Source of the DNA: a virus
Length of the DNA: 33,293 nucleotides
Virus record (IMG/VR): IMGVR_UViG_3300027983_000060
Coordinates: 1-33,293 of that record
Strand: one strand, 5' to 3'
In this document: one piece after another, positions 17,342 through 25,590 of the stretch
Position numbering within the stretch: position 1 is the first letter of the stretch
Layout: each line of letters opens with the position of its first letter
The notes under the pieces: model-generated
Told to the model about the DNA's origin: nothing
The model's input: the letters and a program-made list of their open reading frames with translations, nothing else
Databases searched by the model: none
Position numbers and translations under genes: made by a program

Positions 17342-18604
17342 TTAAAATGTAATACCAGTGAACTTCACGCATGATGCTGGCTTCTCAACCAATAGCGACT
17401 GTGCGCTATATAGGCGGAATGTAAAGCCTGCTGTGCTTGGATTCTGGATGAACACTTGACCATTGTCTGTACCTGGGATATTGAAGCTAACTTCAGTTGA
17501 TCCAATACGTACTGCACGGTCTGTAGGTAACATAAAAGCTTCGCCTTCTTTTACATACTTGTGTGCGTATACAGTGATCTTGCCGTTCTGGCTGTAAAAT
17601 TCCAATGCTTCGAAACCATTGCTGGCTTTCTTAGAACTGTATGAACTGTCGAACATACGGAACGCAACTTGCTCATTAGATAATGACTGCCATACACTTG
17701 GGTTAACGTAGATGGATACATCTTCGCTCAATCCACGTGCTGCTGCTGTTGCAACTCCAGCTTGAATCTTAGCAAGTGTCAACGCGCCAGAGACTGCTGA
17801 TGTGTTTGCTTTCCATAGCGAGTAAACTGCTGCGTCAATGCCGAACAATGTACCTGTGTTGGTCATGATTTTGTCTAGTCCAACTGCTTCGTCTGCACCA
17901 TCGCTACCTGCGCTATAGAAACGCAACCAACCACCAACTTCACCTGCTTCTACTGCTGTAATGTCGCCTGCTGCACCAGTAACAGTAATTGATTTACCAA
18001 CTACGTCAATTGATGCTACAACTAATGGAGCGGCTGTGTTTAAGTGTGCTGCGGCTGAGCTATATGCGTCCAACGATGCACCTTCCAACGGTGTCCACAA
18101 ACCAGCAGACCACTGTCCAGCTGCAAATGTGATGGTTGTCGATGTTGCGGATACGTTTGTAGCCAATAGCATTTCACCTAAGCCTGTTGCTGCCTGACCG
18201 TATAGCAAAGCCATTTCGATTCTACGACCAAAGGATTCCATAGCGTCTTGCATAACAAGTGCTGTAGCTTCTTTGAAACTGTTTGCGTTGTTCGAACGCG
18301 ATACTGCTTCGTACGAAATGCCACTGTTTTCGATGATTTGGAATGCTCCTAACGATGCATTACGTGTCTTCATTGAACTTGGTACTTCGATAGCAAACGC
18401 ACCATTATCTGGGCGGCTATATGTAAAGCCTTGTTCCGAGCGTACAATAACCGGTTGGTTATAAGTGAGACCAAGTAAGTGCTCGCGTCCTTGGAATTTG
18501 ATTGCTTTAACTAAAAGACTTTCGTCTGGGATTAAGTTAATAAGGTCGGAAGCATAAACTTCCTTAAATAGACCATTTAGGTCTGTTGTTGTGGTTCCAG
18601 CCAT
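17342..18604 (-). CDS. Major capsid protein (HK97-fold type)
   Basis: 420 aa, start ATG 18604 with CAAGGAG upstream. Directly follows the scaffold gene, as expected. The N-terminal part (FKEVYASDLINLIPDESLL) resembles the N-arm of podovirus coat proteins. The central region has a strand-rich insertion (about 155-235, ATSTTITFAAGQWS onward). VSIYVNPSVWQSLSNEQ (about 296-312) and the strand AFMLPTDRAVRIG (about 356-368) fit the spine helix/P-domain pattern of coat proteins. The C-terminus ends in beta strands. The gene is bracketed by a 14-bp inverted repeat upstream and a terminator downstream, unlike other late genes. Confidence 0.9.
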   Translation of the reverse strand: MAGTTTTDLNGLFKEVYASDLINLIPDESLLVKAIKFQGREHLLGLTYNQPVIVRSEQGFTYSRPDNGAFAIEVPSSMKTRNASLGAFQIIENSGISYEAVSRSNNANSFKEATALVMQDAMESFGRRIEMALLYGQAATGLGEMLLATNVSATSTTITFAAGQWSAGLWTPLEGASLDAYSSAAAHLNTAAPLVVASIDVVGKSITVTGAAGDITAVEAGEVGGWLRFYSAGSDGADEAVGLDKIMTNTGTLFGIDAAVYSLWKANTSAVSGALTLAKIQAGVATAAARGLSEDVSIYVNPSVWQSLSNEQVAFRMFDSSYSSKKASNGFEALEFYSQNGKITVYAHKYVKEGEAFMLPTDRAVRIGSTEVSFNIPGTDNGQVFIQNPSTAGFTFRLYSAQSLLVEKPASCVKFTGITF

Positions 18605-18715
18605 GATATAATTCTCCTTGAATAATGGCGTTAATAAAAATTACTCTATTTGTACCAGTTTTCCAATTTGTGGAGTTTACCCTCGGGGCTCGTAAAATCT
18701 TCTAACTAAGTGTTT
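18605..18715 (-). promoter_or_regulatory. Capsid gene 5' leader
   Basis: About 110 bases between the large inverted repeat and the capsid start, long for this compact genome. It ends in a strong ribosome site (CAAGGAG). A weak hairpin is possible on the minus strand at 18676-18696 (TTTAC with GTAAA around a GC-rich loop). No convincing promoter was found; -10-like TATAAA occurs further upstream beside the inverted repeat, without a good -35. Confidence 0.4.
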
Positions 18716-18757
18716 GTTATAGATTCGAATGTACCCTTAGGCTTTCGAATCTATAAC
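18716..18757 (-). other. 14-bp perfect inverted repeat between scaffold and capsid genes
   Basis: GTTATAGATTCGAA (18716-18729) is the exact reverse complement of 18744-18757, with a 14-base loop. There is no U tract after it in the minus direction, so it is not a standard terminator. It could be an RNA processing or stability hairpin that separates capsid mRNA from the upstream transcript, or a protein-binding site. Confidence 0.85.
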
Positions 18758-18774
18758 TGTATTTATACAAATGG

Positions 18775-19656
18775 TTACTTTCTCTTAAAGTATTCCCTTG
18801 GAGATACTACTTTCTTGTCCTTATCACGTGGTTGAATGTTAGTGTTAACCGACTTTGGTACTACTCTTTCTTTCATTCCGCTGCTTAGTGTAGACTTTGC
18901 TACCTTACGCATTGTATCTGCACCTAAGAACATTTCTATTTGCTGTTCTGACATACCACCCATAAAGGATTTAAAGTCTGTTACATAATCGTTACGCACA
19001 TACTCAATTACATCCTTTGGAGTTACATCATTGTAACCTGCTTGCAATGCTGCCTGCATATAGTACGCGATACGACCAACTGTACGCTCTGTTCTCGGTA
19101 ATCCAGCAGTTTCCAGTGTTCCAACAATTTCTTGCTGGATGTGCTCTGTATAACGTGCCATTTCTGTTTCAGTTTGTTCGCGTTCATACTCTTCTCTTGC
19201 AGACTTTTCACTTAGTTGATACTGTTCCAATTGACGCTTATAGTCTCTAAGTTCTTTTTGATCTTTACTAAGCATTGCTTCGTCTAAATCGTCTTGAATT
19301 ACAGACTCGGCAAATGCGCGTGCATCCTTACCAAGTAACTTGAATGCTTCGCGTGGATTATCGCGGAAAATGCTTAATACTTTCTCTGCTTCCTTACGTG
19401 TCATCCCTGCTTCCTGCATCTTCTTCTCTGCTGCCTTATTATGGCTATAGCCTCGACGCAGTTCGTCCTCGTCTACCTCCATTTCGCTACCATCGACTGT
19501 TACCTTATACATACGCTTAAGAGTTTCTGCTTTAGTTTCTCCTGGTGCTGCACCTGGTACATTGTTTGTTGGCTGGTTCTTAGACTGCGAGCCAACTCCT
19601 TGTGGTTCGTTTGATGTTTCTGAACTTACTTCTGTGTTTACTACGTTTTCTTCCAT
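18775..19656 (-). CDS. Capsid scaffolding protein
   Basis: 293 aa, start ATG 19656 behind GCAAAGGACGATA. It lies between portal and capsid genes, the usual scaffold position. The N-terminus is disordered and polar (about 1-40), followed by YKVTVDGSEMEVDEDELRRGY (about 50-70, split by a Val-rich strand), an element common at the start of podovirus scaffolds. A long charged coiled-coil stretch follows (about 125-170), and the C-terminus is basic (DKDKKVVSPREYFKRK), suited to capsid binding. Role: guides procapsid assembly and leaves before packaging. Confidence 0.87.
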   Translation of the reverse strand: MEENVVNTEVSSETSNEPQGVGSQSKNQPTNNVPGAAPGETKAETLKRMYKVTVDGSEMEVDEDELRRGYSHNKAAEKKMQEAGMTRKEAEKVLSIFRDNPREAFKLLGKDARAFAESVIQDDLDEAMLSKDQKELRDYKRQLEQYQLSEKSAREEYEREQTETEMARYTEHIQQEIVGTLETAGLPRTERTVGRIAYYMQAALQAGYNDVTPKDVIEYVRNDYVTDFKSFMGGMSEQQIEMFLGADTMRKVAKSTLSSGMKERVVPKSVNTNIQPRDKDKKVVSPREYFKRK

Positions 19657-19703
19657 TATCGTCCTTTGCTTAGATTATGGTTGGGTGCTCCATTATGGTT
19701 TAC

Positions 19704-19718
19704 ACCCAAATTTTGGGT
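19704..19718. other. 15-base palindrome at the portal stop
   Basis: ACCCAAATTTTGGGT has 7-base arms around one T and touches the last base of the portal stop codon. It lies in the 61-base portal-scaffold gap. No U tract follows on the minus strand. It may be a minor mRNA hairpin; significance is low. Confidence 0.55.
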
Positions 19719-21808
19719 TATACTGGTTGTGCCAGTTCTGGTCTTTCGCCTGTTAAAGCGTTTGCTGGTGAATTTGGCATGTTTACCTTACTTGCCTTCT
19801 CTTGCACTTGCGGATTAGGTCCGTTACTTGCACTCATCGTAGTAGCGGCTGCTTGGTTATTTCCAATTTGCTGTTGTTGTGGCATACCACTTGGTGCTGC
19901 ACCTGGTAAGCTTGGCTGGTTAGTAAGCATACGGAAATTTTGATACATCGGGTCACTTAACATCATGATGTGCTCTTGAATGTGTTGTGCCAACATACCA
20001 AACCTTTCCGGATCCATCCTAATCTGCGGATCACTTGCAAGTGCTGTGTGTTCCTGTATGTGTAAAATATGCTCGTCTGTAAACAATACTGGAACTTGCT
20101 CTCCATCCAATAACAGTTCGTTCTCGCTTGCTAAGTTAAGCAATACACTTGTTGGGCCTTGTATCATTGGTTCCAACGATCCTGTTTCTAATACCATTAG
20201 ATACTCTGCTGCTGTAGTAATAATTTGATTCTGCAATAAATCCTGTGCAATACTTAGTCTACCTGAAACTGTTTTGCTTAGTGGATTACCTGCCTGTACC
20301 TGTACTCTACTAATTCCACTAATGTCTTCATTTGTGAAACTCTGTTGTACAATACCTTTATTACGTTTGCCAGCAATTTGGATAATACGCGGTGTATTAG
20401 CATAGTCTTGCATGATTTGAATAGTAGCAGTGCCTACATCTTCCAATAGTTGTATGTATGACTGTTGTAACGGAGCATTGAATTGTATTGCCATAGATTG
20501 AACTAATGCAAGTGCCGAACCAGACTTTAGTGATGCTTCTGGGTTACCACGACTTACACTATTAACACCCGAGATTGTTTCCATATCCTGTTGCAATTGT
20601 AACATTGCTTTAAACAGCCCATCCGGTGCTGTTGGCATAATCATTACTTCTGGTTTGCCGCTTTGTGCATTATAGCTGATTGCTTGAAACCCCTGGCTTA
20701 GTGTGTCCGCCATAATGTTACTACCAGTTGGCAATAGAATTTTAGGAATACTAAAGTTTTCGTTAATTGAAAGAATTGTACTATAGTGCGCATCTAACAT
20801 TTCCTGTAACGGAAGTAAGTCTAAGCTAACAGACATACCCATTGGAGTGCCTGGTTGGTCATTTGCTACAATTCTATGTATTGGCAAGTGCTTATAAAGC
20901 AGAATGCTGTCTGTTAATACTGTGCCGTCTGGTAACATAGTAATTTGTCTACCTTCTGGGCATGCCGGGGACTTTACGTGGTAGAAATTCAGCACACTAA
21001 TAAGATCAGTTTCTATACTTCTATCCATAAACTGCCCAGCCATGTAGTGGTTAACATTGCTTACACCTAAGTTACAGTCGATAATCTCATCCTGATACTC
21101 TGTATAACGTTTAGCAAGATCATACTTGTTCTCATATGTGCGTAATACAATCCACGAACGCTGGCTGAAGTGCTTAAGGTTTGGATCACGTACTACGTCT
21201 ACTGGCTCATGACTGGAATACTTAATATCACCGTCGTGGCGTTTTTCACCAGTGTCTTGGTCTTGTGCAATTGCATTACCGGCTTGTGGTTCCCAGCGTT
21301 CACTAACGAAACCCTCGGTAAACAACAATGCATTTCGTGTTGCATCTCGTAAGTGACGTTCTACACGCTTTTCGCGCATCATATAATCCAATACACCTGC
21401 TGCAATAATAGTTTGCTTTTGGCTTGAACTATCACTGTTAGTGCTTTGTGGTTGCCAAGCAGGACGGTCTGTAATGGATAGTGTTTGGATATGTTCCAGT
21501 AAATTACGGAAGTGATTTACTTTAATTGTCCTATACTCGTTACTTTCGCCTGCCATAATTGTTTGACCAGCAACATACCTGTTTGGATTGTATGCATAGT
21601 AAAGTTTTCTCCAGTTCTCGAACCAGTTACTTGTTTTGCAGAATGTCCAATAATCGTCGCAACGCTTAAGAATTTCATCAGCACATTCCCTTGTAGGTGC
21701 CGCTGCAAAATATTTAAGTGCCCAATCGTCTTCCACTTGTTTGTCGTACAGATCTTCATCTAAGTTTTCGTCCACTATGGGATCGTTATTACCAAATTGT
21801 TCCATCAT
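19718..21808 (-). CDS. Portal protein
   Basis: 696 aa, with ATG overlapping the previous stop as ATGA. Size and position (after terminase, before scaffold and capsid) fit podovirus portals of the large P22-like kind. Recognisable parts are the N-terminal helical region (DDWALKYFAAAPTRECADE), the wing segment (KVNHFRNLLEHIQTLSITDRP, followed by AWQP), and the clip/stem-region helices preceding ISGVNSVSRGNPEASLKSG, a strongly conserved-looking portal element at about 410-430. The C-terminal about 100 residues are Gln/Pro-rich with helical character and may form a barrel. It is the DNA channel at one capsid vertex and the docking site for terminase and adaptor. Confidence 0.92.
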   Translation of the reverse strand: MMEQFGNNDPIVDENLDEDLYDKQVEDDWALKYFAAAPTRECADEILKRCDDYWTFCKTSNWFENWRKLYYAYNPNRYVAGQTIMAGESNEYRTIKVNHFRNLLEHIQTLSITDRPAWQPQSTNSDSSSQKQTIIAAGVLDYMMREKRVERHLRDATRNALLFTEGFVSERWEPQAGNAIAQDQDTGEKRHDGDIKYSSHEPVDVVRDPNLKHFSQRSWIVLRTYENKYDLAKRYTEYQDEIIDCNLGVSNVNHYMAGQFMDRSIETDLISVLNFYHVKSPACPEGRQITMLPDGTVLTDSILLYKHLPIHRIVANDQPGTPMGMSVSLDLLPLQEMLDAHYSTILSINENFSIPKILLPTGSNIMADTLSQGFQAISYNAQSGKPEVMIMPTAPDGLFKAMLQLQQDMETISGVNSVSRGNPEASLKSGSALALVQSMAIQFNAPLQQSYIQLLEDVGTATIQIMQDYANTPRIIQIAGKRNKGIVQQSFTNEDISGISRVQVQAGNPLSKTVSGRLSIAQDLLQNQIITTAAEYLMVLETGSLEPMIQGPTSVLLNLASENELLLDGEQVPVLFTDEHILHIQEHTALASDPQIRMDPERFGMLAQHIQEHIMMLSDPMYQNFRMLTNQPSLPGAAPSGMPQQQQIGNNQAAATTMSASNGPNPQVQEKASKVNMPNSPANALTGERPELAQPV

Positions 21809-22071
21809 TTACCCTTAATTGCAAGCTGTAACTTAAGAGATTCGAGTTCCGTTTTGGTGATCGCGATGGTCTCCCATGTTTTGTTTATCCGCTCATCGAA
21901 TTGTTTGTGCAACTCTTTAGCGGCAACAGCAAGTGCAGCATCAGCTGCTCCATTATTTATAGAGTTTCTTAGGTTAATTTCTAATTGCCGCTGATCTAGA
22001 TACTTATTAAGCAAGTAGAAACTCAATGCTGCAACTATTAGTAATACTAATGGCCAAACAATGAAACTCAT
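21805..22071 (-). CDS. Small membrane-anchored coiled-coil protein (possible inner-membrane spanin)
   Basis: 88 aa. An N-terminal membrane segment (about 4-21, IVWPLVLLIVAALSFYLL) is followed by a charged, helical region with heptad-like spacing. That is the topology of an i-spanin (Rz) or of small anchored phage proteins. No nested Rz1-like lipoprotein frame with a lipobox was recognised, so the spanin idea is only one option. ATGA overlaps join it to both neighbours. It lies between packaging and portal genes. Confidence 0.7.
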   Translation of the reverse strand: MSFIVWPLVLLIVAALSFYLLNKYLDQRQLEINLRNSINNGAADAALAVAAKELHKQFDERINKTWETIAITKTELESLKLQLAIKGK

Positions 22072-22307
22072 TTGTTTTCCTGTTTTGCATATTCTTCCTG
22101 CGAACGTTTGTCGTATGCTTCTTGTGCTTCGACAAATGCTTGCTTACCGAATTGTGCAAGTGTAATAGTTGGATAGTTTGGATCTACTACTTTACTTTCA
22201 GTTACGACGCCGTCCTCAACTGTAATTGACTCCAATCCATACATACCCATTGGTGCGCGTGTTACTCTGTGGAATATTCCACTTACCTTTACTTTCTCTT
22301 TTTTCAT
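22068..22307 (-). CDS. Small protein of unknown function
   Basis: 79 aa, start behind AAGGAGAATTAGT and overlapping the previous stop as ATGA. It has a basic N-terminus (MKKEKVKVSG), a short beta-like middle (YGLESITVEDGVVTESKVV) and a charged helical tail (EAQEAYDKRSQEEYAKQENK). No family recognised. Its coupling to neighbours makes it a genuine gene. Confidence 0.7.
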   Translation of the reverse strand: MKKEKVKVSGIFHRVTRAPMGMYGLESITVEDGVVTESKVVDPNYPTITLAQFGKQAFVEAQEAYDKRSQEEYAKQENK

Positions 22308-22555
22308 ACTAATTCTCCTTCTCTTTTAAGTTTCGCTCTAAGTTGTGTTAATGTTCCGCTCCAATAATTTGTACATTTTGCTGTACTTTTAAGTGGAGGG
22401 TCTCCCCTAGTTGTTACTGGTCTATTCCTCTGTGTTGACTCTTTATTACATGCTACACAAGCACTGGAACTCTTTAATCGTATCGAATAACCGTCGTCAT
22501 TTACGTGACCGTTAACACAAGGCTTACCTAAATAGTGTGTGTGCTTTAGTGACAT
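22304..22555 (-). CDS. Small zinc-finger-like protein
   Basis: 83 aa. Residues 10-39 contain C13-x3-H17 and C33-x2-C36 (GKPCVNGH ... CVACNKE). This is the zinc-binding pattern often found at the front of phage HNH/endonuclease VII-type proteins, but the catalytic His-Asn-His part is absent. The rest is basic (LRAKLKREGELV). Likely binds nucleic acid. Its start lies within the last 10 bases of the upstream gene. Confidence 0.75.
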   Translation of the reverse strand: MSLKHTHYLGKPCVNGHVNDDGYSIRLKSSSACVACNKESTQRNRPVTTRGDPPLKSTAKCTNYWSGTLTQLRAKLKREGELV

Positions 22556-22797
22556 GGTTCATCTGTTGTTCTGTTGATTAAATTGATAGCATCGAATACA
22601 AGTTTGGATAATGCTACATCCTCTGCATTGTCCTCACCATATAATGCAACACTAATTGTATATAATAGTGGTTGAACAACTGCGACATAATCCTCGAGCT
22701 CTTGTTTACGTTCTAATATATTATCCAATACTTCTTTAGCAATTTCGCTTGCTTCTAATGTTTTAATAGTTTCTACTAATGATGGTAGCTTTTTCAT
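22546..22797 (-). CDS. Small helical protein of unknown function
   Basis: 83 aa, beginning one base after the large-terminase stop behind AGGAGATAAG. Almost entirely helical and acidic (SLVETIKTLEASEIAKEVLD; ILERKQELEDYV). No domain recognised. Its location suggests a packaging or morphogenesis accessory, but this is from context only. Confidence 0.7.
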   Translation of the reverse strand: MKKLPSLVETIKTLEASEIAKEVLDNILERKQELEDYVAVVQPLLYTISVALYGEDNAEDVALSKLVFDAINLINRTTDEPCH

Positions 22798-22798
22798 C

Positions 22799-24271
22799 TT
22801 ATCTCCTAAAACTCATACCCTTACGTGGGTTGAATATTTGTTGTAATTCTCCAATTTGACCAGTATGCTTATTTTGTATCAGCGGATCAATAAAATGTGT
22901 ATGTATGTTTGCATTTCTAATTAGAGGTAACGGATCACTTGTTTCGTCTACATTGCGAATTAAGTATATAAGTGCGGCACAGTGGTCATAGTGACCGTAT
23001 ATCTTACTACGTGCAAACTTATCGCGTGATTTAGCCCACCAAGCACTTGCTGCACTTCTAAGTACAAACTCTGCAGCTGGTAGAAACTCTATGCGTTCGT
23101 CGAATATCCAGTCCCGCACTTTTTGTACCATTTGACTTTCTAACTTACTCTTGCTTGTACTTACGAATGGTAGACCATATGTGTTAATCATTTCCTGTTG
23201 AATAAGCACATTGTTACTATCGCATATGTAACGTATGTCTTTGCGATGTTCTGTAGTAGGCCAGAGTTCCTTTACCTTATCCTTAATGGCTATTGCAATT
23301 CTACCACTGCTTATTTCAGCACCACTTAGATCTAAATGGTCTTCTACAATTACAGACTTGGCACGATAATCATAGTAAGCAAATATAACTGCGGTCTTGT
23401 CTTTACCGCCCCAATCGACAACCACATACTTGGTATAGTACTGATGCAGGTCATCTACGATTTCGCGTGTTTTTTGTAGTATTTTGAGGCTTACTTCGTG
23501 TGTTAGCTCTGGTATCACTTGTAGACTTGATTCAGCGATACGCTGACATTCGTACTCACGTTTGAATAGTGTTGTATCCTGTCCTCTACAATCCTGTATA
23601 ATTTTGTTTAGTTGCTTTTCAGTTAAGGACTTATCGTCGTGAATTGTATATGTGCTAATGTGTCCAGACTCTTCGTGGTCTTTTAGAATATCTTGGTAAG
23701 GATGATCTAAGTTCTCGGGTGGTGTAGATGCAAAGATAAGTTTACCACCCGTTGTTTTCAACATAGGTGTTACAGATGGTAGAACACCAATGTCTAAGTC
23801 TGCCATGAATCCTGCTTCGTCTAATAATACTTGATGTGCTTTACCACCGCGTAAGTTAGCATAGTTCTTATTGTCAGTTCCTGCAAGTCTAATACGGCTA
23901 CCATTGCTGAATGCTAATGCACTACCGTCCAGCACTGGAATAAGTTCCTTTGGTGCATCTGCGAATATAGTGCGAAATGTGGCTTCTGTTACAATTTCTA
24001 TTACTTGGCTCTTAAGTGGTGCAATGTACGCAATGGTGGTGTAAGGTTCTCTTAGACACTCTTCTACTGCTATTGTAAACATGATAAACGACTTTCCGAA
24101 TTGTCTCGCACAGTCAATTACATAACTGTTACTGTCTATATCGTCACTTGCTAGAACTTCTCTAATTTTGTCGTAGATGGGTCGTTGATGTGGATACAAC
24201 AGATGGCGAAGGATTCCTCTATGGAAGAGTTCCTCTTTAATTTGCTGTTTAGTTAAGGTTATCTTCGCCAT
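22799..24271 (-). CDS. terL: Terminase large subunit
   Basis: 490 aa. N-terminal ATPase: Walker A-type ARQFGKS at residues 55-61, coupling region IAYIAPLKSQV (about 80-90), Walker B VLLDEAG at 148-154, and the motif FASTPPE. C-terminal RNase H-type nuclease: first acidic site in VVVDWGGKDKTAV (about 295), a second acidic position in YICDSNN, and a late Asp in HYDHCAALIYL near the C-terminus. Together these form the packaging motor and the headful or site-specific cutter. The start lies 23 bases inside the small-terminase gene. Length is normal for the family. Confidence 0.96.
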   Translation of the reverse strand: MAKITLTKQQIKEELFHRGILRHLLYPHQRPIYDKIREVLASDDIDSNSYVIDCARQFGKSFIMFTIAVEECLREPYTTIAYIAPLKSQVIEIVTEATFRTIFADAPKELIPVLDGSALAFSNGSRIRLAGTDNKNYANLRGGKAHQVLLDEAGFMADLDIGVLPSVTPMLKTTGGKLIFASTPPENLDHPYQDILKDHEESGHISTYTIHDDKSLTEKQLNKIIQDCRGQDTTLFKREYECQRIAESSLQVIPELTHEVSLKILQKTREIVDDLHQYYTKYVVVDWGGKDKTAVIFAYYDYRAKSVIVEDHLDLSGAEISSGRIAIAIKDKVKELWPTTEHRKDIRYICDSNNVLIQQEMINTYGLPFVSTSKSKLESQMVQKVRDWIFDERIEFLPAAEFVLRSAASAWWAKSRDKFARSKIYGHYDHCAALIYLIRNVDETSDPLPLIRNANIHTHFIDPLIQNKHTGQIGELQQIFNPRKGMSFRR

Positions 24272-24764
24272 CGTCGAACTCGATACTTTCTATTAGTTCA
24301 GCATCACTTATATTTCCGGCTGGACGTGTAGATAACTCCAGTTTAATCTCTTGGCGTTGAATTTCACCTGATAACAACTTATCTAAGTGAATAGCGGCAT
24401 TTAAATTGCCCGCTTCAGCATGTTGATATATCATTGCACGCACTCTGGACCCACATTCCGCACGACCATCATTAAAAGCGCTCAAGAACGCAGGGTTATC
24501 TAATATAGTCATTTCAGTAGTAGAATATACTCCAGCAATGTTTTTCATGCTGATACCAGCTTTCGCTAAGTTGAATACTTCTTCTGATCGCATAATCAGC
24601 TTAGGCTTTTGACCAGTTTCTTTCCAAGCAATAAGTTCGTTAATGCTCATATGAAATGGATTGTCGCGTTTGAAGTTGCCAGTTGTTTCTACTGGCATGA
24701 ATGTATCTGCCTTGCGTCCGCCCGCTGGAGAATATTTCTTCTTTGGTTTTTCTTCTTCTGACAT
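24249..24764 (-). CDS. terS: Terminase small subunit
   Basis: 171 aa, start ATG 24764 behind AGGAAGATAC. After a basic, disordered N-terminus (about 1-35), residues about 59-86 (SEEVFNLAKAGISMKNIAGV) form a helix-turn-helix typical of small terminases (DNA recognition), followed by a helical oligomerisation region (about 95-135) and an acidic tail (IESIEFDDGEDNLN) that would contact the large subunit. It is the first gene of the late minus unit and overlaps the large subunit. Confidence 0.88.
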   Translation of the reverse strand: MSEEEKPKKKYSPAGGRKADTFMPVETTGNFKRDNPFHMSINELIAWKETGQKPKLIMRSEEVFNLAKAGISMKNIAGVYSTTEMTILDNPAFLSAFNDGRAECGSRVRAMIYQHAEAGNLNAAIHLDKLLSGEIQRQEIKLELSTRPAGNISDAELIESIEFDDGEDNLN

Positions 24765-24855
24765 GTATCTTCCTGCTACTGGTTTACAGGTTAGTTTGTT
24801 GCTCTATGATTAGTTTACAACACGCTTATTTATCTCATTGCAAAAATTGTAGTCG

Positions 24856-24906
24856 TTAAAAAGCCAACACAACAGTCCCTAAGGTAAAGGGAGCCGAAGT
24901 GTTGGC
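24856..24906 (-). terminator. Intrinsic terminator ending the replication unit
   Basis: On the minus strand GCCAACAC (24906-24899) pairs with GTGTTGGC (24870-24863), then TTTTT follows at 24862-24858. Inside is a second stem (TCCCT with AGGGA, 24892-24876) with a 7-base loop, separated by a 6/5-base internal loop. It lies between the early genes and the small-terminase gene and would separate early and late transcription. Confidence 0.82.
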
Positions 24907-25049
24907 AGAATCTAAAGGATTATTATGACTTATTTACGCTATTATTTACCTCTCATGTAGCCAAGCAATGCTAAGCATAGTTGTCATTGGATTTTTCACG
25001 TTTTTTGGCGTATTTGACACCTGCTTGCACGTTATAGATACTCAACTGC
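24907..25049. other. Spacer after the 65-aa gene
   Basis: About 140 bases with no established gene. The minus strand carries the tail of a 37-codon frame (24971-25084). The plus strand has an 11-codon frame at 24927-24962 behind AAAGGATTATT, probably chance. No clear promoter for the late unit was identified here or in 24765-24855. Confidence 0.4.
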
Positions 25050-25084
25050 TTACTGCTTTTGTTCTGTATGCGAATCATCTCCAT
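24971..25084 (-). CDS. Possible 37-aa basic peptide overlapping the 65-aa gene
   Basis: ATG 25084 (or 25078) opens a frame ending at TAG 24973-24971. The peptide is strongly basic (SIYNVQAGVKYAKKREK) and overlaps the end of the upstream gene by 35 bases in another frame. The ribosome site is poor: GGAG sits directly against the second ATG. The frame could be chance or reached by frameshifting; it is listed because the extra-genic part looks protein-like. Confidence 0.25.
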   Translation of the reverse strand: MEMIRIQNKSSKQLSIYNVQAGVKYAKKREKSNDNYA

Positions 25085-25247
25085 CAAAAATATCCAATTG
25101 GGTTCGAAAGTCTTCTACAGTCCATCCATTCTCGATAATATATGCATCCGAGTATTCATCGAACTTGTCCTCTATCAGTTTCATTCGGGCTTGTTCTTTA
25201 TATGACAATGTTCGCAAGTGATCTAACATTTCTTTAAATTCTTTCAT
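25050..25247 (-). CDS. Small acidic helical protein of unknown function
   Basis: 65 aa from ATG 25247 behind TAAAGGAATCAAA; a longer frame to 25283 lacks a ribosome site. Helical (FKEMLDHLRTLSYKEQARMK) with an acidic C-terminus (IFDGDDSHTEQKQ). It lies between the repeat-rich origin candidate and the early terminator. Directly upstream are two copies of ATTGGCAGTA. Confidence 0.7.
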   Translation of the reverse strand: MKEFKEMLDHLRTLSYKEQARMKLIEDKFDEYSDAYIIENGWTVEDFRTQLDIFDGDDSHTEQKQ

Positions 25248-25274
25248 TTTGATTCCTTTAGTTGTTTGTTTAAC

Positions 25275-25297
25275 TACTGCCAATATTTACTGCCAAT
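25275..25297. repeat. Direct repeat of TACTGCCAAT, 13-base period
   Basis: TACTGCCAAT occurs at 25275-25284 and 25288-25297. On the minus strand (ATTGGCAGTA) this pair lies 28 bases before the 65-aa gene start. A tandem site with this spacing could bind a regulator. No good -10/-35 pair was found beside it. Confidence 0.7.
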
Positions 25298-25359
25298 TAA
25301 TCATACTAGAAGTGCTGGTGATTTTCTGTTGTTGTTGCTATCGCTAAATGTTGCATAAT

Positions 25360-25590
25360 TAAAAAATAGCACGAAATAGCACGATTAGCACGGGTAGCAC
25401 ACCACGCGTACACGCATACATATATATATAAGAATACATAACAAAACTTCGTATTAGCATATGCCATGCTACTTTGCTACTTTTCACTCAAATCACCTCT
25501 AAGAATGTTGTTTTTATTGGGTTTTTCGTGATTTTTACCCGTGCTACTATGCGTGCAACTTTTGCATGCTACTTTTTAAAAGTTGCACTT
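25360..25590. other. Candidate replication origin: iteron-like, AT-rich non-coding region
   Basis: No credible gene covers 25248-25568. TAGCAC(G) occurs four times with 9-10 base spacing (25368, 25378, 25387, 25396). TAGCACGGGTA at 25387-25397 returns inverted at 25537-25547. CATGCTACTTT occurs at 25466-25476 and 25565-25575, and GCTACTTT is tandem at 25469-25484. A 10-bp inverted repeat (GTGCAACTTT, 25554-25563 with 25579-25588) closes the right end. An alternating stretch (CATATATATATA) near 25420 would melt easily. It lies directly beside the helicase gene. Iterons plus an AT-rich melting region are classic origin features; function is inferred. Confidence 0.55.

Noticed and set aside
19665-19685. 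Seven-codon frame in the portal-scaffold gap
   Set aside because: No convincing ribosome site; too short to support.
24927-24962. 11-codon plus-strand frame behind AAAGGATTATT
   Set aside because: Isolated, with no downstream plus-strand gene and not clearly transcribed; likely chance.
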